Source of the DNA: Cymbidium sinense
Lineage: Eukaryota > Streptophyta > Magnoliopsida > Asparagales > Orchidaceae
Length of the DNA stretch: 64,000 nt
Reading direction: 5' to 3'
Assembly (NCBI GenBank): GCA_021442155.1
Contig: CM038229.1
Coordinates: 72,684,443 to 72,748,442 of the forward strand
Shown piece after piece: positions 47,401 to 59,567 of this stretch (positions within the stretch are counted from its first letter, which is position 1; each line of letters opens with the position of its first letter). The position numbers and the translations under genes were made by a program. The notes under the pieces were generated by a model. It ran no database searches, had not been told where the DNA came from, and saw nothing but the letters and a program-made list of their open reading frames with translations.

Positions 47401-50159
47401 AAGAATGCAAAAGTTGTATTAATGGATTCATATTGTTTATGTAATTTATGTATGCAAGTATAGGTGAACCTTGTTAGGTGGTAGCATAGAGATGAATAGG
47501 ATATGGAATTAGGTGAGTATTAGGTCCTTTTCAAATGAACCACTCATCTCACCAAATTCCTATTCAAAGTTATACCAACATAAGGGAGAAAGAAAATCCA
47601 TGCTAAGCATACCTTTATAATCTTTCACATGCAAGCTTATAATTAAAGTATAAGTAGCATACTTTCATATTTGATATTTGATTTATGTGTTTTGAAAATA
47701 ATTTGGATTAATTAGTGATAATAGCCACTCATATTTCTACTTTAGCTAACACATGCAAATTTGACATAAAGTAAACAATTTCATTTTTAAATTTGAATTT
47801 GAAAAATATGAATGCATGAAACCACATGACATACACATTTCACATGTTGTGGAAAGAATCAAAGCAATGAAATCATGTAAACAAATTCACTTCACTTAAA
47901 TCCTAAAGACATTCTTATGAAATATGAAAGTTCAAAATAAATCAAAGTAAATTAAATGTGATTTTTGTTTAGTTTAAAGTTTGATTTAATTTTAAAAATG
48001 TGAGTTGAGTTTGCTGTTCCTAACTCATTCTCACATGTGTTTGATATTTTTTAAACTTTTTTGATAATTAGATCCATTTTTATGTGTTAATTATGTTAAG
48101 GTATGAATTAAGTAACTTAATTAACCCTTACCTACACCACCTTATAATAATTAACCCAATAATTATGAGCCAATAAGATGATATAAAAACTCATAAGGAA
48201 TTTAAATTTGCAATGCACCTAATAAGAAAAGGCATAATACAATTTGGCTCATAATTAAAGGTTAATTAAGCTAAGGGGTTTAGCTTAAGTAATTTCAAAA
48301 CACCTTTTCACACATATGAATTGGGTTTTGATTTTTTTTAAATGAACTTAGGCTATTAAACACCTAAGCATCTACCCAAAGTAGATTAATTAAGTTATGG
48401 AACTTTTTAGAATTTTTACAAATTAATTAAGGGGATAATTAATAAATTAGCCCTTAATTAAGAGAGGATTAAGGAAAGAAAAAGGGGGTTTAGGGAATAG
48501 CTTAGGAGAAATGCCCCAAAATTATTCCATAAACTCCTACTTACTAGATCTAACCTTAATCAACCCTAATCGTGGATTAAAATCACTAATTACACCTTAA
48601 TTATGCTTAAGTACATAAGGAGGGTAATTAAGAAATCCATATGCAATTCTTATAGTCAAGCCTTCGATAAATCCCAAGAAAATTAAGGGAGGTAGAAGTC
48701 ATCCCCTAAAACATACCCAAAAAATTTGGGATTAATCAGAGGCTTAATTAAAAAGTAATTAGCAAAATGAAGTTTCCAAGAAAACCAAAAATCATAAAAA
48801 TTATAATTCAAAACCCATTGAAAATTTTTTAAAAATATTCTAGGTTGAATTATCTTTCCATAGGATTTTATTTTATATTTTTTTTGAATTTTCTAGAGGG
48901 TGTTATGAATTTTAGAAGATCCCTAGGTTAATTAAAATTAATAAAAACATTCTGCTCACGGCACGATGCATGGCGGCGATGATCAGTGCGCTTTACACAT
49001 GTCATGCCATGAGGGATTCACTAAGTTATCAAATCCAAAATGGCAGCTGGCAGCGGATGCGGTTTGATCTCTATCGTCCGATCAAAGATCGGACAACCAG
49101 AGATCTCCCCGTGATTTTAAAATGGATAAGCGATTTCTAAACGTGGGGAATTATCTCGGTCATCCATCCAAAATGCATGGATGGATGGCTGAGATCTCCC
49201 AAGTTCTTTCCCTTAATCAATAGAGATCGTCCATGATCAAGGGGATGATCTGAGCTCAATTGAGCTCGGATTCAAACCAAACTCAACCCACACCATTTAA
49301 AGCGAAAGAGCGGCACATCCAATGGTCAAAAATTTATGGGATTAAAATTTATTTCACAAAGCCTCACACCACATTGAGTTTAATGCTCAAAAAATCCCAT
49401 ACCTCACCGGCACTCGATTCCCTTGTAGAAGCTTCGTCTAGTTAAGATGAAGCCTTACTGAAGTTTTGAGCACTTGAGGTTGAGTGGATTCGTACATGGA
49501 CCACCTCCTCCATAGCTAGCTTGTGGCTTTGATCGAGCTAGGTTTTCCTTTACCTTTGGAACTTCAAAGAGATCTTGGGTGCACTCGACTTGCCTCTCTG
49601 ATGGAGTATGCAAAAGAAATTGAAGTGAAATTGAGTGAAGAGGAAGTTGGATCTTCAATAGACCTCCCCTATTTTCAAACTCTGAAAATCGAGAAATGAA
49701 GTTTTCAAATCCTCTCTAAGAAGCTTGTGAATACTCTATAAGGCTTGCTCTGAGTTCCTTAGCTTCAATCGATAGAGGGGAAGTTGGAATTGAATTGAAT
49801 TAGGGGGAGTATATCTCCTCCTTGAAGGATCGGATGGTCGTACATCCTCTTGCCATTTTTGATCGATGGAGCTTAGGTAGTGGGTTGTTTGATCAGTTAA
49901 AAGTGTGCACATGGTCAGTTTTAGTCAAGGAGTGGATTGCCAACCTCCCATGTACTTTAATTTGAGTGCGAGATGGGTTTTGAATTTGGAGTTTTGACCC
50001 ATGGGGTCGGGTTTGATCTAGGGACCAATTGGGCTGACCCAAACCCATTGGGTTGGGAGCACCACTCTTCACTAGGTCCCCTTGAGCTTTTAGGAAAGCC
50101 TCAAGTGAATGGGAAGAGGGTATAACCAAATTACCCATGGATTAAGCCAAAATTTGTTC

Positions 50160-51120
50160 TATGGCCTATGGGTAGAATGGTCATTTTGTTGGTTTTTTAC
50201 TTTGGGTATGTTGGGTATGTGGAGAAACTAGGTTTGGCCAAGTTTCATGAGATTTGGAATTCATTTGATAGGGTTTGGCTCATGTTGACCTATTTAGGTC
50301 AAAATGGGTCAACTTGGGTCAAGTTGACCAATTGGTCAAATTGGGTCAAACTAAGGGTTGGGTCAAGTTCATATGACCATTTGAAATATTTTGGTGGCTT
50401 TGGTTTGGTCAATTTGTTTTGGATTTTATATGATTACTTAGGTCAAATGGGTCAACTTGACCTATTTGACCCATTTGACCTATTTGAGGTAGGTCAAGGG
50501 TAGGTTTCGGTTTGGTTAGTCATATGGAGTGGATTGGTATCTTTGTTACTAATCAATTTTGGTTAAGATAAAATTTGTCTCAACATGACCCCTTTAGGTC
50601 ATGTTGGGTCTAAGTTCAATTGGGCTAGGTTAGGTCTAGTTGGCCAATTAACACTTTGGTTAAGTTCAACAAGTGATTTGGAATGAACTTGACCCAATGG
50701 TTTGAGTCAATTTGGCTTAGATCAAGTTTTGACCCATTTTAACTTTTTAGGTCAAGTTGGGTCAACTTAGGTCAAGTGGCCAATTGGGCTAGGTTAGACT
50801 CAAATGTTGGCTTGGTCAAGTTCAAACATAGGTCATGAGTGAACTTAGATCAATGATTTCAATCAATTTGGCCTATGGTGGATTTTGGCTATGTTAGGTT
50901 TAATTTTGGGCTAAGTGTTGACTTGGTCAACCATTAGGTTTGACTTGGTTTGACCCAATTTGATTGATTGATCATCCCATGATGATTGTTGATCATGATG
51001 AGAGGTAAAGATGGGCTTAGTTCAATCCAATTCGGTTAGGATTAGAATTTGGCTCATAAGGGTACTTTAGGTCACTTTGGGTCAAGTGAGCCTAAGTGGG
51101 TGAAATGGCTTTGTCAAAGC
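50160..51120. promoter_or_regulatory. Dense TTGAC/GTCAA cluster, unit 1
   Basis: TTGACC and GGTCAA recur every few tens of bases, often back to back as inverted pairs (for example TGGGTCAAGTTGACCA near 50,315 and near 50,450-50,500). TTGAC followed by C or T is the W-box core bound by WRKY factors (established knowledge). Whether these sites act is unknown. Confidence 0.5.
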
Positions 51121-51484
51121 TTGATTTAAAGTTGATTGATCTTGTATATAGACTTATGATTAAAATATAAATCCATTTACAAGTGGTTTGAAGTCAAATG
51201 AGTTTTGATCCATTTGACAATTTCATATTCAAAGGAAGAATATGAAGGGATTTTGGCTTTGATTTTTGACTTGGGTTTTGATTGAGTGATTGAAGTTTGT
51301 ATATGTATATATATGAACTCATGATTGTAGGGTTGATTGAATCATGAGAGAAAATCAAGAGTTTGGCTTGATTTGAAGTTGATTTGGCTAAGTTCAAGGT
51401 TTTGACTTGAAAGGCTTAGATTGGATTTTGAGTTAATTTGAGTTTGATTTTTGGAATTGGTTTTGATTGTTTGAATTTATATTT

Positions 51485-52046
51485 CATTTATATATGTGAA
51501 TATAAATGAAAATATAAATTGATCATGAGAAAATTTCAAGAATTTGAAGTGGTTTAATCATGATTTAAGCTAAGTCCATTAAGAAGGATTTAAAGGACTT
51601 AGAAAAATGTTGGAGTTCAAAGTTTGAATTTTTGAATTTGTTTGATTGATTTATATTTATATTTCATTTATATATGTGAATATAAATGAGAATATAAATG
51701 AATTTTGAGAAAATCCCATGAATTTGAATTGCTTTGATGATGATTTTGGATAAGTCCATTAATGGAAAATTAAGGACTTATGAAGGATTTTAATTTGGGA
51801 TTTAATTTGAGGGTTTGATTTGATTGATTTATATTTATATTTTATTTATATGTGTGAATATAAATGAGAATATAAATAAGTTTTGAGAAAATCCACTGAG
51901 TTTGAATTGGTTTAGAGTTGATTTTGGCTAAGTCCATTAAAAGGAACATTTAAAAGACTTGAGAAATTTCATGAATTGAATTGGAATTTTGAGTTTAGTT
52001 TGATTGATTTGAATTTATATTTCATTTATATATGTGAATATAAATG
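51485..52046 (+). repeat. Four ~180-bp subrepeats with AT hairpin, unit 1
   Basis: CATTTATATATGTGAATATA followed by AATG lies at 51485, 51665, about 51842 and 52023, a period of 177-181 bp. Its ends CATTTATA and TATAAATG pair. The same hairpin occurs twice in unit 2 (about 54,955 and 55,138) and once clearly in unit 3 (58,603), with degenerate copies near 58,775 and 58,941. Confidence 0.8.
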
Positions 52047-53689
52047 AAATATAAATGGATCATGAGAAAATCTCAAAGATTTGATTTGGTTTTGATCATG
52101 ATTTTGGCTAAGTCCTTAAAAGAGGATTAAGGACTTTAGGAAACTTTGAGCTTAGGAATTTTGATAGATTTTGATCATGAGTTTCCATCATGGATTTCAA
52201 TCATGGATTTCAATCATATGGAGTTGATTTGAGTTTGGAGTTGATTTGAGTTTGGAGAAAATCAAATGAGATTGATTTGGGGTTTGACTTGAAGGAAGGA
52301 AGGTGGGGAGTGGTTCAAGCTAAGGGTAGGCAAGTTGCCTAACACCCCTAAGGCATGGCCTATTCATTGGCTAACCCTTCTAGTTGAGTGTCCACCTAAT
52401 CACTAGATGTGTCTTAAGACTAAGGATCTCCTAATGTCTAATAGGAATTCTATGTCTAAGAAGGAGGTGTTGAGTGCTCATTCTAAAAATAAGGTCAACA
52501 GTCATCACATCACGTGTTACGTCAGCTAGCAACACAACACACTTTCCTCTGGGCCATCTAATCAAGGATCAGATGGCCAGGGTTAATCTTATCATTCTAA
52601 AGGATTTAGATCATTGGATCTAATTGATTTAATTAGAGCCATCCATCCAAAACATGCAGGATGGACGGCTCATGATTCATCCATGTCTAAGCTGTGGGAG
52701 ACGGAGGCTGTCCGTCCTCCACTGCTTGATCCGAGCTCACCTAAGCTCAAATTAGGCTAGGATTTACTCCACACCATCACGAGGAGTAAGGAAGAACATC
52801 CAACAGCTATAATCTAATGAGATTATAATTCCCTTCATAAAGGACCAAGCATTTTTTAAGGGAGGATCAATTTTGAACAATACCTCATCAGAGGCTATCA
52901 CCGACGCTTCCAACGGAGGAGGTAGTTTTGTCTAGTGGAGACAAAGCCCTGTTGAAAGTATCAAGCCTTCATTTGAAGTAGATTGCTCAATTGACCAAGT
53001 TCCCCTTCAATAGCTTTCAACTTCGATCGAGGTCCCCCTTCCTATGGCTTGGAGACTTGGGAAACACTTTGGGTGACCTCGACTAGCTCCCTTGATGGTG
53101 CTTGCAAAGTGAATTTGGGTTTGGTGGAGAATTGGATGAATTGGAGTTTGCTTAGGCCGCCCCTATTTCGGCTTTGAAGAAAATTGAGAAGGAGAAATTC
53201 AAGAGGCTTGGAAATGGCTTTGGGAAACTTGGAGAAGCTTGCTTTCAATCCTTAGAGCTCAATCGAATGCTATGTCTGGCTTGAGTGGGAATGAGGGGGA
53301 GTATATCTCCCTCTACTTGGATCGGACGATAGAAGCTTACTTTGCCATTTTTAATTAATAGCTCTGATTGATTGGTTTGTTTAGGCTGTTAAGCACTCCA
53401 TGTGGTTCATTTTAGGTAGAGGAGTGGAAGAGAGGGAGTGCACATGTGCTAGGTAAGTGTAGAAGGTGATCCAAATCTCCAATTTGCATTGGAGGGGTTG
53501 ATTTAGCTTTGGGTTGGGTCATGGCTAACCAAAACCCATTAGGTCATGTTCACTAGCTCCCTTAGTGTCCAAATGGACCACTAGGAAGATGCCAAGTGAC
53601 CATAAGAAAGAAATTCCAAGTGAATTTGGCCATAAGTTACCCTTTGACCTAAGGGTAAAATGGTCATTTGGCCTTGATTTTGATTTGGC

Positions 53690-54620
53690 CAGATTTGGGA
53701 TGATTCAAAAGTGGGTTGGGCCAAATTTCAAGTGATTTCGATTTCATTTGGTTTGAATTGGTTCAATTTGATCCATTTAGGTCAAGTTGGGTCAATTTGG
53801 GTTTGGTTGACCAATTGGTCAAATTATGACAAACCATGGGTTAGGCCAAGTTCAAATGATCATTTGGAGCCTTATGGGTATTATTGGTTTAGTTCAATTT
53901 GATTTATATTTTTTGTTGGTTCATTTAGGTTCACTTAGGTCAAATGGGTCAAGTTGACCAATTTGACCCATTTGACCTAACTGGGTTAGGTCATGGGTTG
54001 GTCTAGGCTTGGTTGATCATTTGAAATGTATTACAAGCTTTGGTTTCAATCAATTTTAGTTTGGTTTGATTTCAAGTTGATTTGACCTTTTAAGTCAAGT
54101 TGGGTTCATGGTCAATTGGGCTAGGTTGGGTCTAGTTGGTCAATTAAAGCCTTGGTCAAGTTCAACAAGTGATTTAGAATGAATTTGACCCATTGGTTGC
54201 AATCAATTTGGCTTAGATTGAGATTTGATCTAATTTGACTTTTTAGGTCAACTTGGGTCAACTTAGGTCAAGTGACCAATTGGGCTTGGTTTGGCTCAAA
54301 TGATGATTTGGTCAAGTTCAATCATCGATTATGAACTGATTTAGATCAGTTGTTTCAATCAATTTGGCTTAAGGTGAATTTTGGCTAGTTTAAGTTTCAT
54401 TTGGGCTAAGTGTTGACTTGGTCAAAGGCTAGGTTTGACTTGGTTTGACCTAATTTAAGTGATTAATCATCATATGATGATTGTTGCTCACAATGTCAGG
54501 CTTAGATGGGCTTAGTTTAATCCAATTTGGGTAGGATTACAAATTGGCTCAAAAAGGTGCTTTAGGTCACTTTGGGTCAAGTGAGTCTAAGTGGGTCCAT
54601 TGGCTTGATTCAAGTTTGGT
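53690..54620. promoter_or_regulatory. Dense TTGAC/GTCAA cluster, unit 2
   Basis: Homologous to 50,160-51,120. Inverted pairs such as GGGTCAAGTTGACCAATTTG occur near 53,947. Confidence 0.5.
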
Positions 54621-57399
54621 TGAACTCACATATGGACTTATGATTGAAATATAAATCTAATTGCAAGTGATTTGGAGTCCAATGGGTTTTGATTCATTTG
54701 ATAATTTCAAGTCAAAAGCGTGAACATGGGTTTGACTTGGGTTGGTTTGATTTTGGTTGTATGATTGAAGTTTATGTTTATACTTGGGCTTATGATTGAA
54801 GGATTGATTGTTTGAAGAGAAAATCCAAAGGTTTGTATTAATTTGAGAATGATTTGGCTAAGTTCAAGAATTTGACTTGAAAGGGTATAGGTTGGATTTA
54901 TGTTCGATTTGGATTTAAGTTTTGAATTTAGTTTAAGTTATTTGAATTTATATTTTATTTATATTTGTGAATATAAATGAGAATATAAATGGGTTATGAG
55001 AAAATCTTTTGAGTTTGAAGTGATTTGAATTTGATTTGGTTAAGTTCAAGGATTTGACTTGAAAGAGTCTTGGTTAGATTTTGATTAGATTTGGATTTGC
55101 ATTTTGAATTTGGTTTTGATTATTTGAATTTATATTTCATTTATATTTGTGAATATAAATGAGAATATAAATGGGTTATGAGAAAATCTTTTGAGTTTGA
55201 AGTGATTTGAATTTGATTTGAGCTAAGTTCATAATATGAAATCAAAATGGCTTAAGAAAGGTTTGGGATTTGAATTCAATCATGGGTTTCAATCATTTGA
55301 TTTGGAATTGATTCATGACTTGAGAAAATCCATTGAGTTGGAATTGATTTAAGGTTTGATTTGAAATTGATTTGAATTTGAGGTTGATTTGAATTTGAAG
55401 TTGATTTGAATTTGAAGTTTGACTTGAAAGAAGTAAGGATTTGGTTCAAGCTATAGGGTAGGCAAGTTTTTCTAATACCCCTAAGGCATGACCTATTCCT
55501 ATGGCTAACACTTCTAAGTCTCTAGGATTAGGTTAAGTGTTCACCTAATCACTAGAAGTATCTTAAGACTAAGAAACTCTTAATATCTAGAGGAGTCCTA
55601 TGTCTAAGATGGAGATGTTGAGAGCTCACTCCAAAAGTGAGGTCAACATCATCTTACTGTTCAATAGACATGATTATGCTTAAATGATTAATTAAGTTAC
55701 TATTCATTTGTTAATTATGATTAATTAAATTAAGAGATTGATTATGGATTAATCAAGTGATTACCCTAATTAAGCAATCAATAAAATCCCAGAAAAATAG
55801 GGGAGACAGAGGTCATTCCCCTAAACATCCACAAAAAATATGGGATTAATTGAGTAATTACTTAAGGTGTGATTAAGCTAATTAGATTTTTGATAAAACC
55901 TTAATTAAGCCAAAGTCACTATTTAAAATCAATTAATTATAATTATCTTAGATTCCCCTCTGAAATATCATTAAAATGAGCCTAAGTTTGTATTTTTGGA
56001 TTTTTTTCTATAATTAGTTATGATTTTAGAAAGTTTCATGATTACAAACCAATTAATTAGCCCTAATTAAGCCTTAGTCCCATCGGGCCATGTGGTGGCT
56101 GATGCGGCATGCTGATGCGGTGCACTTTCCACATGGTGTGATAGGATTGGCTATTTAAGTAGTCACATCCGCGCGTTGACTCAGCTGGAGGTGGGTGCGC
56201 TTTCTGTGTGGACCCTTCGATTTAAGATCGGACAGCCACGATCCAATCCACAGTTTAGGAAAAAATCAGAGGCTCTACCTCAAGATTTGATCAAATCCAT
56301 TCATCTCGATCACATGGGATGGATGGCTCATGATCTATCCCGTTCGCGAGCAACAGAAGACGATTGTCGTCCATCTTCCCACATTCAATCTGAGCTCACC
56401 CGAGCTTTAATTATCTCCAAATTCTTCCCACACCTTCGGGGAAGGGAGATGCACACATCCAATAATCAATTTTACATGAGATTCAAATTCTCTTCAAAAA
56501 GGACCAACCCACATTTTCTTATAGCTACAGTTTTGAGGAATTACCTCACCGGACCTAATGTCCAGCAGTACAACGTCGGAGGTAGCTTCGACTAGTTGAG
56601 GCTAGGCTCTATTGAGGAGCTCTGAGCTTGATTTGGTGTGGGAGGCTCGGTTGACCAATCCATCCACGCAGAGGCTTTGGCTTCAATCGAACTCACACCT
56701 TTGGCCACTTGGGGCTTGGGAATTGGTTTGGTTGTGCTCGATGAAGAGTAGTGATGGTGTGGCTAAGAGGAATTTGAGTTTGATTTTGAAATGGGGCGGT
56801 ATTTCTTGGGATTGGGATGCCCTATTTTGGCCTTGCTCAAAGGCGAGAAATGCCAAATGGAAAGTGTTTAGGGATCCTTCAAATTGCTCTAAGGGGTTTC
56901 GGAATGGGCTTAGGGACTCACACGATTCGATTCTCTATCTATTCATGTTAGAATTGAGGGGGGTATACCCCTTAATTTCCCATCATTGATGGATGGCTTG
57001 TGTGCATGTTTTTCACTAGCTCGTCGTCGTCCAGCGCCAAAGTTATCTCCATCAAGGTCAGGCCACATGCTAGGGATGGAAGAAGTGATGGGGACCTGCC
57101 ATGGACCCAATGTGCAAGAATGTCATGGTCTTAATCCAATGGGTGCTCACTTTGGGTTAGAGGTGAGTCAACTCACCTCCCAAGGGTCTTTGTGAGTAGA
57201 GTTATTAGCTAGGTTAGAGAAGGTTCCACGTAGTGCCAATGAGCTGCCATGGGGATGGGCAAGTTGACTTTAGCTTGGATCCAATGGTTTTAAGGTTTAA
57301 ATCCTATGGTTTGATGGCTAATTCCCTTGGTGGGGACCACTTGGCTTTTAGGATGATTTGAAAATGAGTTAGGACATGTTTGGGTTGGGTTTGACTAAG

Positions 57400-58420
57400 T
57401 CCTAGGGTCTCATAAGTTGGTTTGGGGAGATTTGGCTTCATTTGGTCAAATGGGTTCCATTTGGGTTAAGTTGGGTTGGGTTGACCAATTGGTCAAATTG
57501 GGTCAAACCAAGTCTCGGGTTAGGTTCATATGATGATTTGGGATGTTTTGGTTCAATTAGTTTGGATTGGTTTGGCCTAAGTTTCAATTTGATCCATTTG
57601 GATTCAAAAGGGTCAAGTTGACCAATTTGACCAAATTAGGTTGGGTTAGGTGTTGAGTCAAGTTCAATTAGTTGATTGAAAATGATTGTAGGCTTTGGTT
57701 TGGTTTAATTTTGATTTTGATCAGTTTGACCTTTTAGGTCAATTTGGGCTAGGTTGGGTCAAGTTGACCAATTGGTCAACTTGGGCTCAATCATGGCTTT
57801 GGTCAAGTTTAACAAGTGATTTGGAATGAACTTGAGCCATTGGTTGCAATCAATTTGGATTATATCATGATTTGACCCATTTTAGCTTTTCAGGTCAATT
57901 TGGGTCAACTTAGGTCAAGTGTCCAATTAGGCTCCGATTGGCTCAATTGATGGCTTGGTCATGTTCAATCATTGATCATGAATGGGTTTGGGCCAATGGT
58001 TTTAATCAATTTGGCATATGATGAATTTTGGCTAGTTTGGGTTTCATTTGGGCTAAATGTTGACTTGGTCAAAGTCTAGGTTTAACTTGGTTTGGCCCAA
58101 TTCAAGGTGGTTGATCCCACCCCATGATGATTATTGATCATGATTGAGGTTTAGATGGGCTTAGTTTAATCCAATTTGGGTTGGATTAGAACTTGGCTCA
58201 AAAAGGTCCTTTAGGTCACTTTGGGTCAAGTGAGCCTAAATGGGTCAATTGGTTTGATCAAGGTTTGATTCAAGTTTAGTTGAACTCACATATGAGCTTA
58301 GGATTGAAATATAAATCAAATTGCAATTAGTTTGGAGCCAAAATGGGTTTTGGTTCATATGATAATTTCAAGTCAAAAGGGTCAACTTGAGTTTGATTTG
58401 GGTTGACTTGGATTTAGTTT
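57400..58420. promoter_or_regulatory. Dense TTGAC/GTCAA cluster, unit 3
   Basis: Homologous to 50,160-51,120. GGGTCAAGTTGACCAATTTG occurs near 57,610 and GGGTCAAGTTGACCAATTGG near 57,756. Confidence 0.5.
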
Positions 58421-59567
58421 GCTAATTGTGGTTAATGTTTATATTTGGATCAATGATTGTAGGAATGATTGAATCATGAAGAAATCCATGAGTTTTGAGT
58501 TGATTTGGGTTTCGTTTGGCCAAGTTCAAACGTTTGGCTAAAAGGGCTAAAATTGGGAGTTTGGTTTGATTTGAGTTTGGTTTTGGTCATTTGAATTTAT
58601 ATTTCATTTATATTTGTGAATATAAATGAAGATATATACGGGTCATGAGAAAATTACTTGAGTTTGGAGTGATTTGGAAGCAAATTTGATTAAGCTTAAG
58701 GATGTAGGTTAAAAGGGCTAACTTGGGTTTTGATTTGGTTTGATTTATTTTTTGGTTATTGGAGGGTGGGTTTCATTTCTATTTATGAGTATAAATGAAG
58801 GAATGATTGGTTTATAAAGAAATCAATCATGTTTGAGTTGATTTGGATCAAGATTTGATTAGGTTCTTGGAGGTAGGTCCATATGGCGTAAGAAGGGCCT
58901 TGATTTGGTTTGATTTGATTTGAAAGGTTTGAATTTGGATTTCATTTATATTTGTCAACATAAATGAAGGAATGATTGATTTATAAAAAAACAATCATGT
59001 TTGAGTTGGTTTGAAGGAGTTTTAGCTAAGCACATGATGGTGGTTCATATGGCTTAGGAAGAGATTTTGGAATTTGGAGTTAATCATGAGTTTCAATCAT
59101 TTGGATTCTAGAATTGATTTATGATTTGAATTTTTATTTGAGATTAGATTTGATAATTGAGAAAATAAATTGGATTGGGGTTGATTTCAATTTGGTTAAG
59201 GCTAAGTCCATAAGATAAAATCAAAGGGCTCAGGAAGGGATTTTTGGAATTTGAATTTAGTCATGGATTTCAATCATTAGATAGTTGGATTTGATTTTAG
59301 AATTTGAATTTGAATTTGAATTTGAATTTGAGATTTGGTTTGAAAGAAGGAAGCAATGATTTGGTTTGGTCTATAGGGTAGGCAAGTCCTCCTAAATCCC
59401 TAAGGCACAACCTATTCCTATGGTTAACTCTTCTAAGTCTCTAGGGTTAGGTTAAGTATCCACCTAATCAGTAGAAGTGTCTTAAGACTAAGGAATTCTT
59501 AGTGTCTATAAGATTCCTAAATCTATGATGAGGAAGATGAGAGCTCACTCTAAAAGTGAGGTCAACA

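Larger units (their letters stand above)
44479..52500 (-). mobile_element. 5' LTR of element A (about 8.0 kb)
   Basis: On the minus strand it starts TGTTGACCTTATTTTTAG at 52500 and ends TTTTACCACA at 44479, next to the primer site, giving TG...CA ends. Length is about 8,022 bp, very long even for this lineage. The outer part (about 48,480-52,500) is repeated in tandem at 52,501-55,648 and 55,649-59,567. If those copies belong to the same LTR, it would extend to 59567 (about 15 kb). Only about 345 bp of the partner LTR remain at 29,195-29,539. Short open frames inside have no recognisable domain. Confidence 0.6.
48480..59567 (-). repeat. Three tandem units of the LTR outer region
   Basis: Units are about 48,480-52,500, 52,501-55,648 and 55,649-59,567. 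In plus-strand order each has a block of CCATCCAT-like and GATGGATGGCT-like sequence, a CATCCAA-type block near a CTTCAT.AAGGACCAA run, a long GTCAA/TTGAC-rich part, AT-rich ATATAAATGA hairpins, and an end with CTAATCACTAGA, GTGTCTTAAGACTAAG and GAGGTCAACA. The middle unit lacks the first roughly 0.5 kb. The repeats are diverged, so the duplications are not recent. Confidence 0.78.

Noticed and set aside
56176..57195. Three successive open frames (139, 125 and 69 codons) on the plus strand
   Set aside because: They lie inside LTR unit 3, are antisense to element A, have no recognisable domains, and are not open at the homologous places in units 1 and 2.
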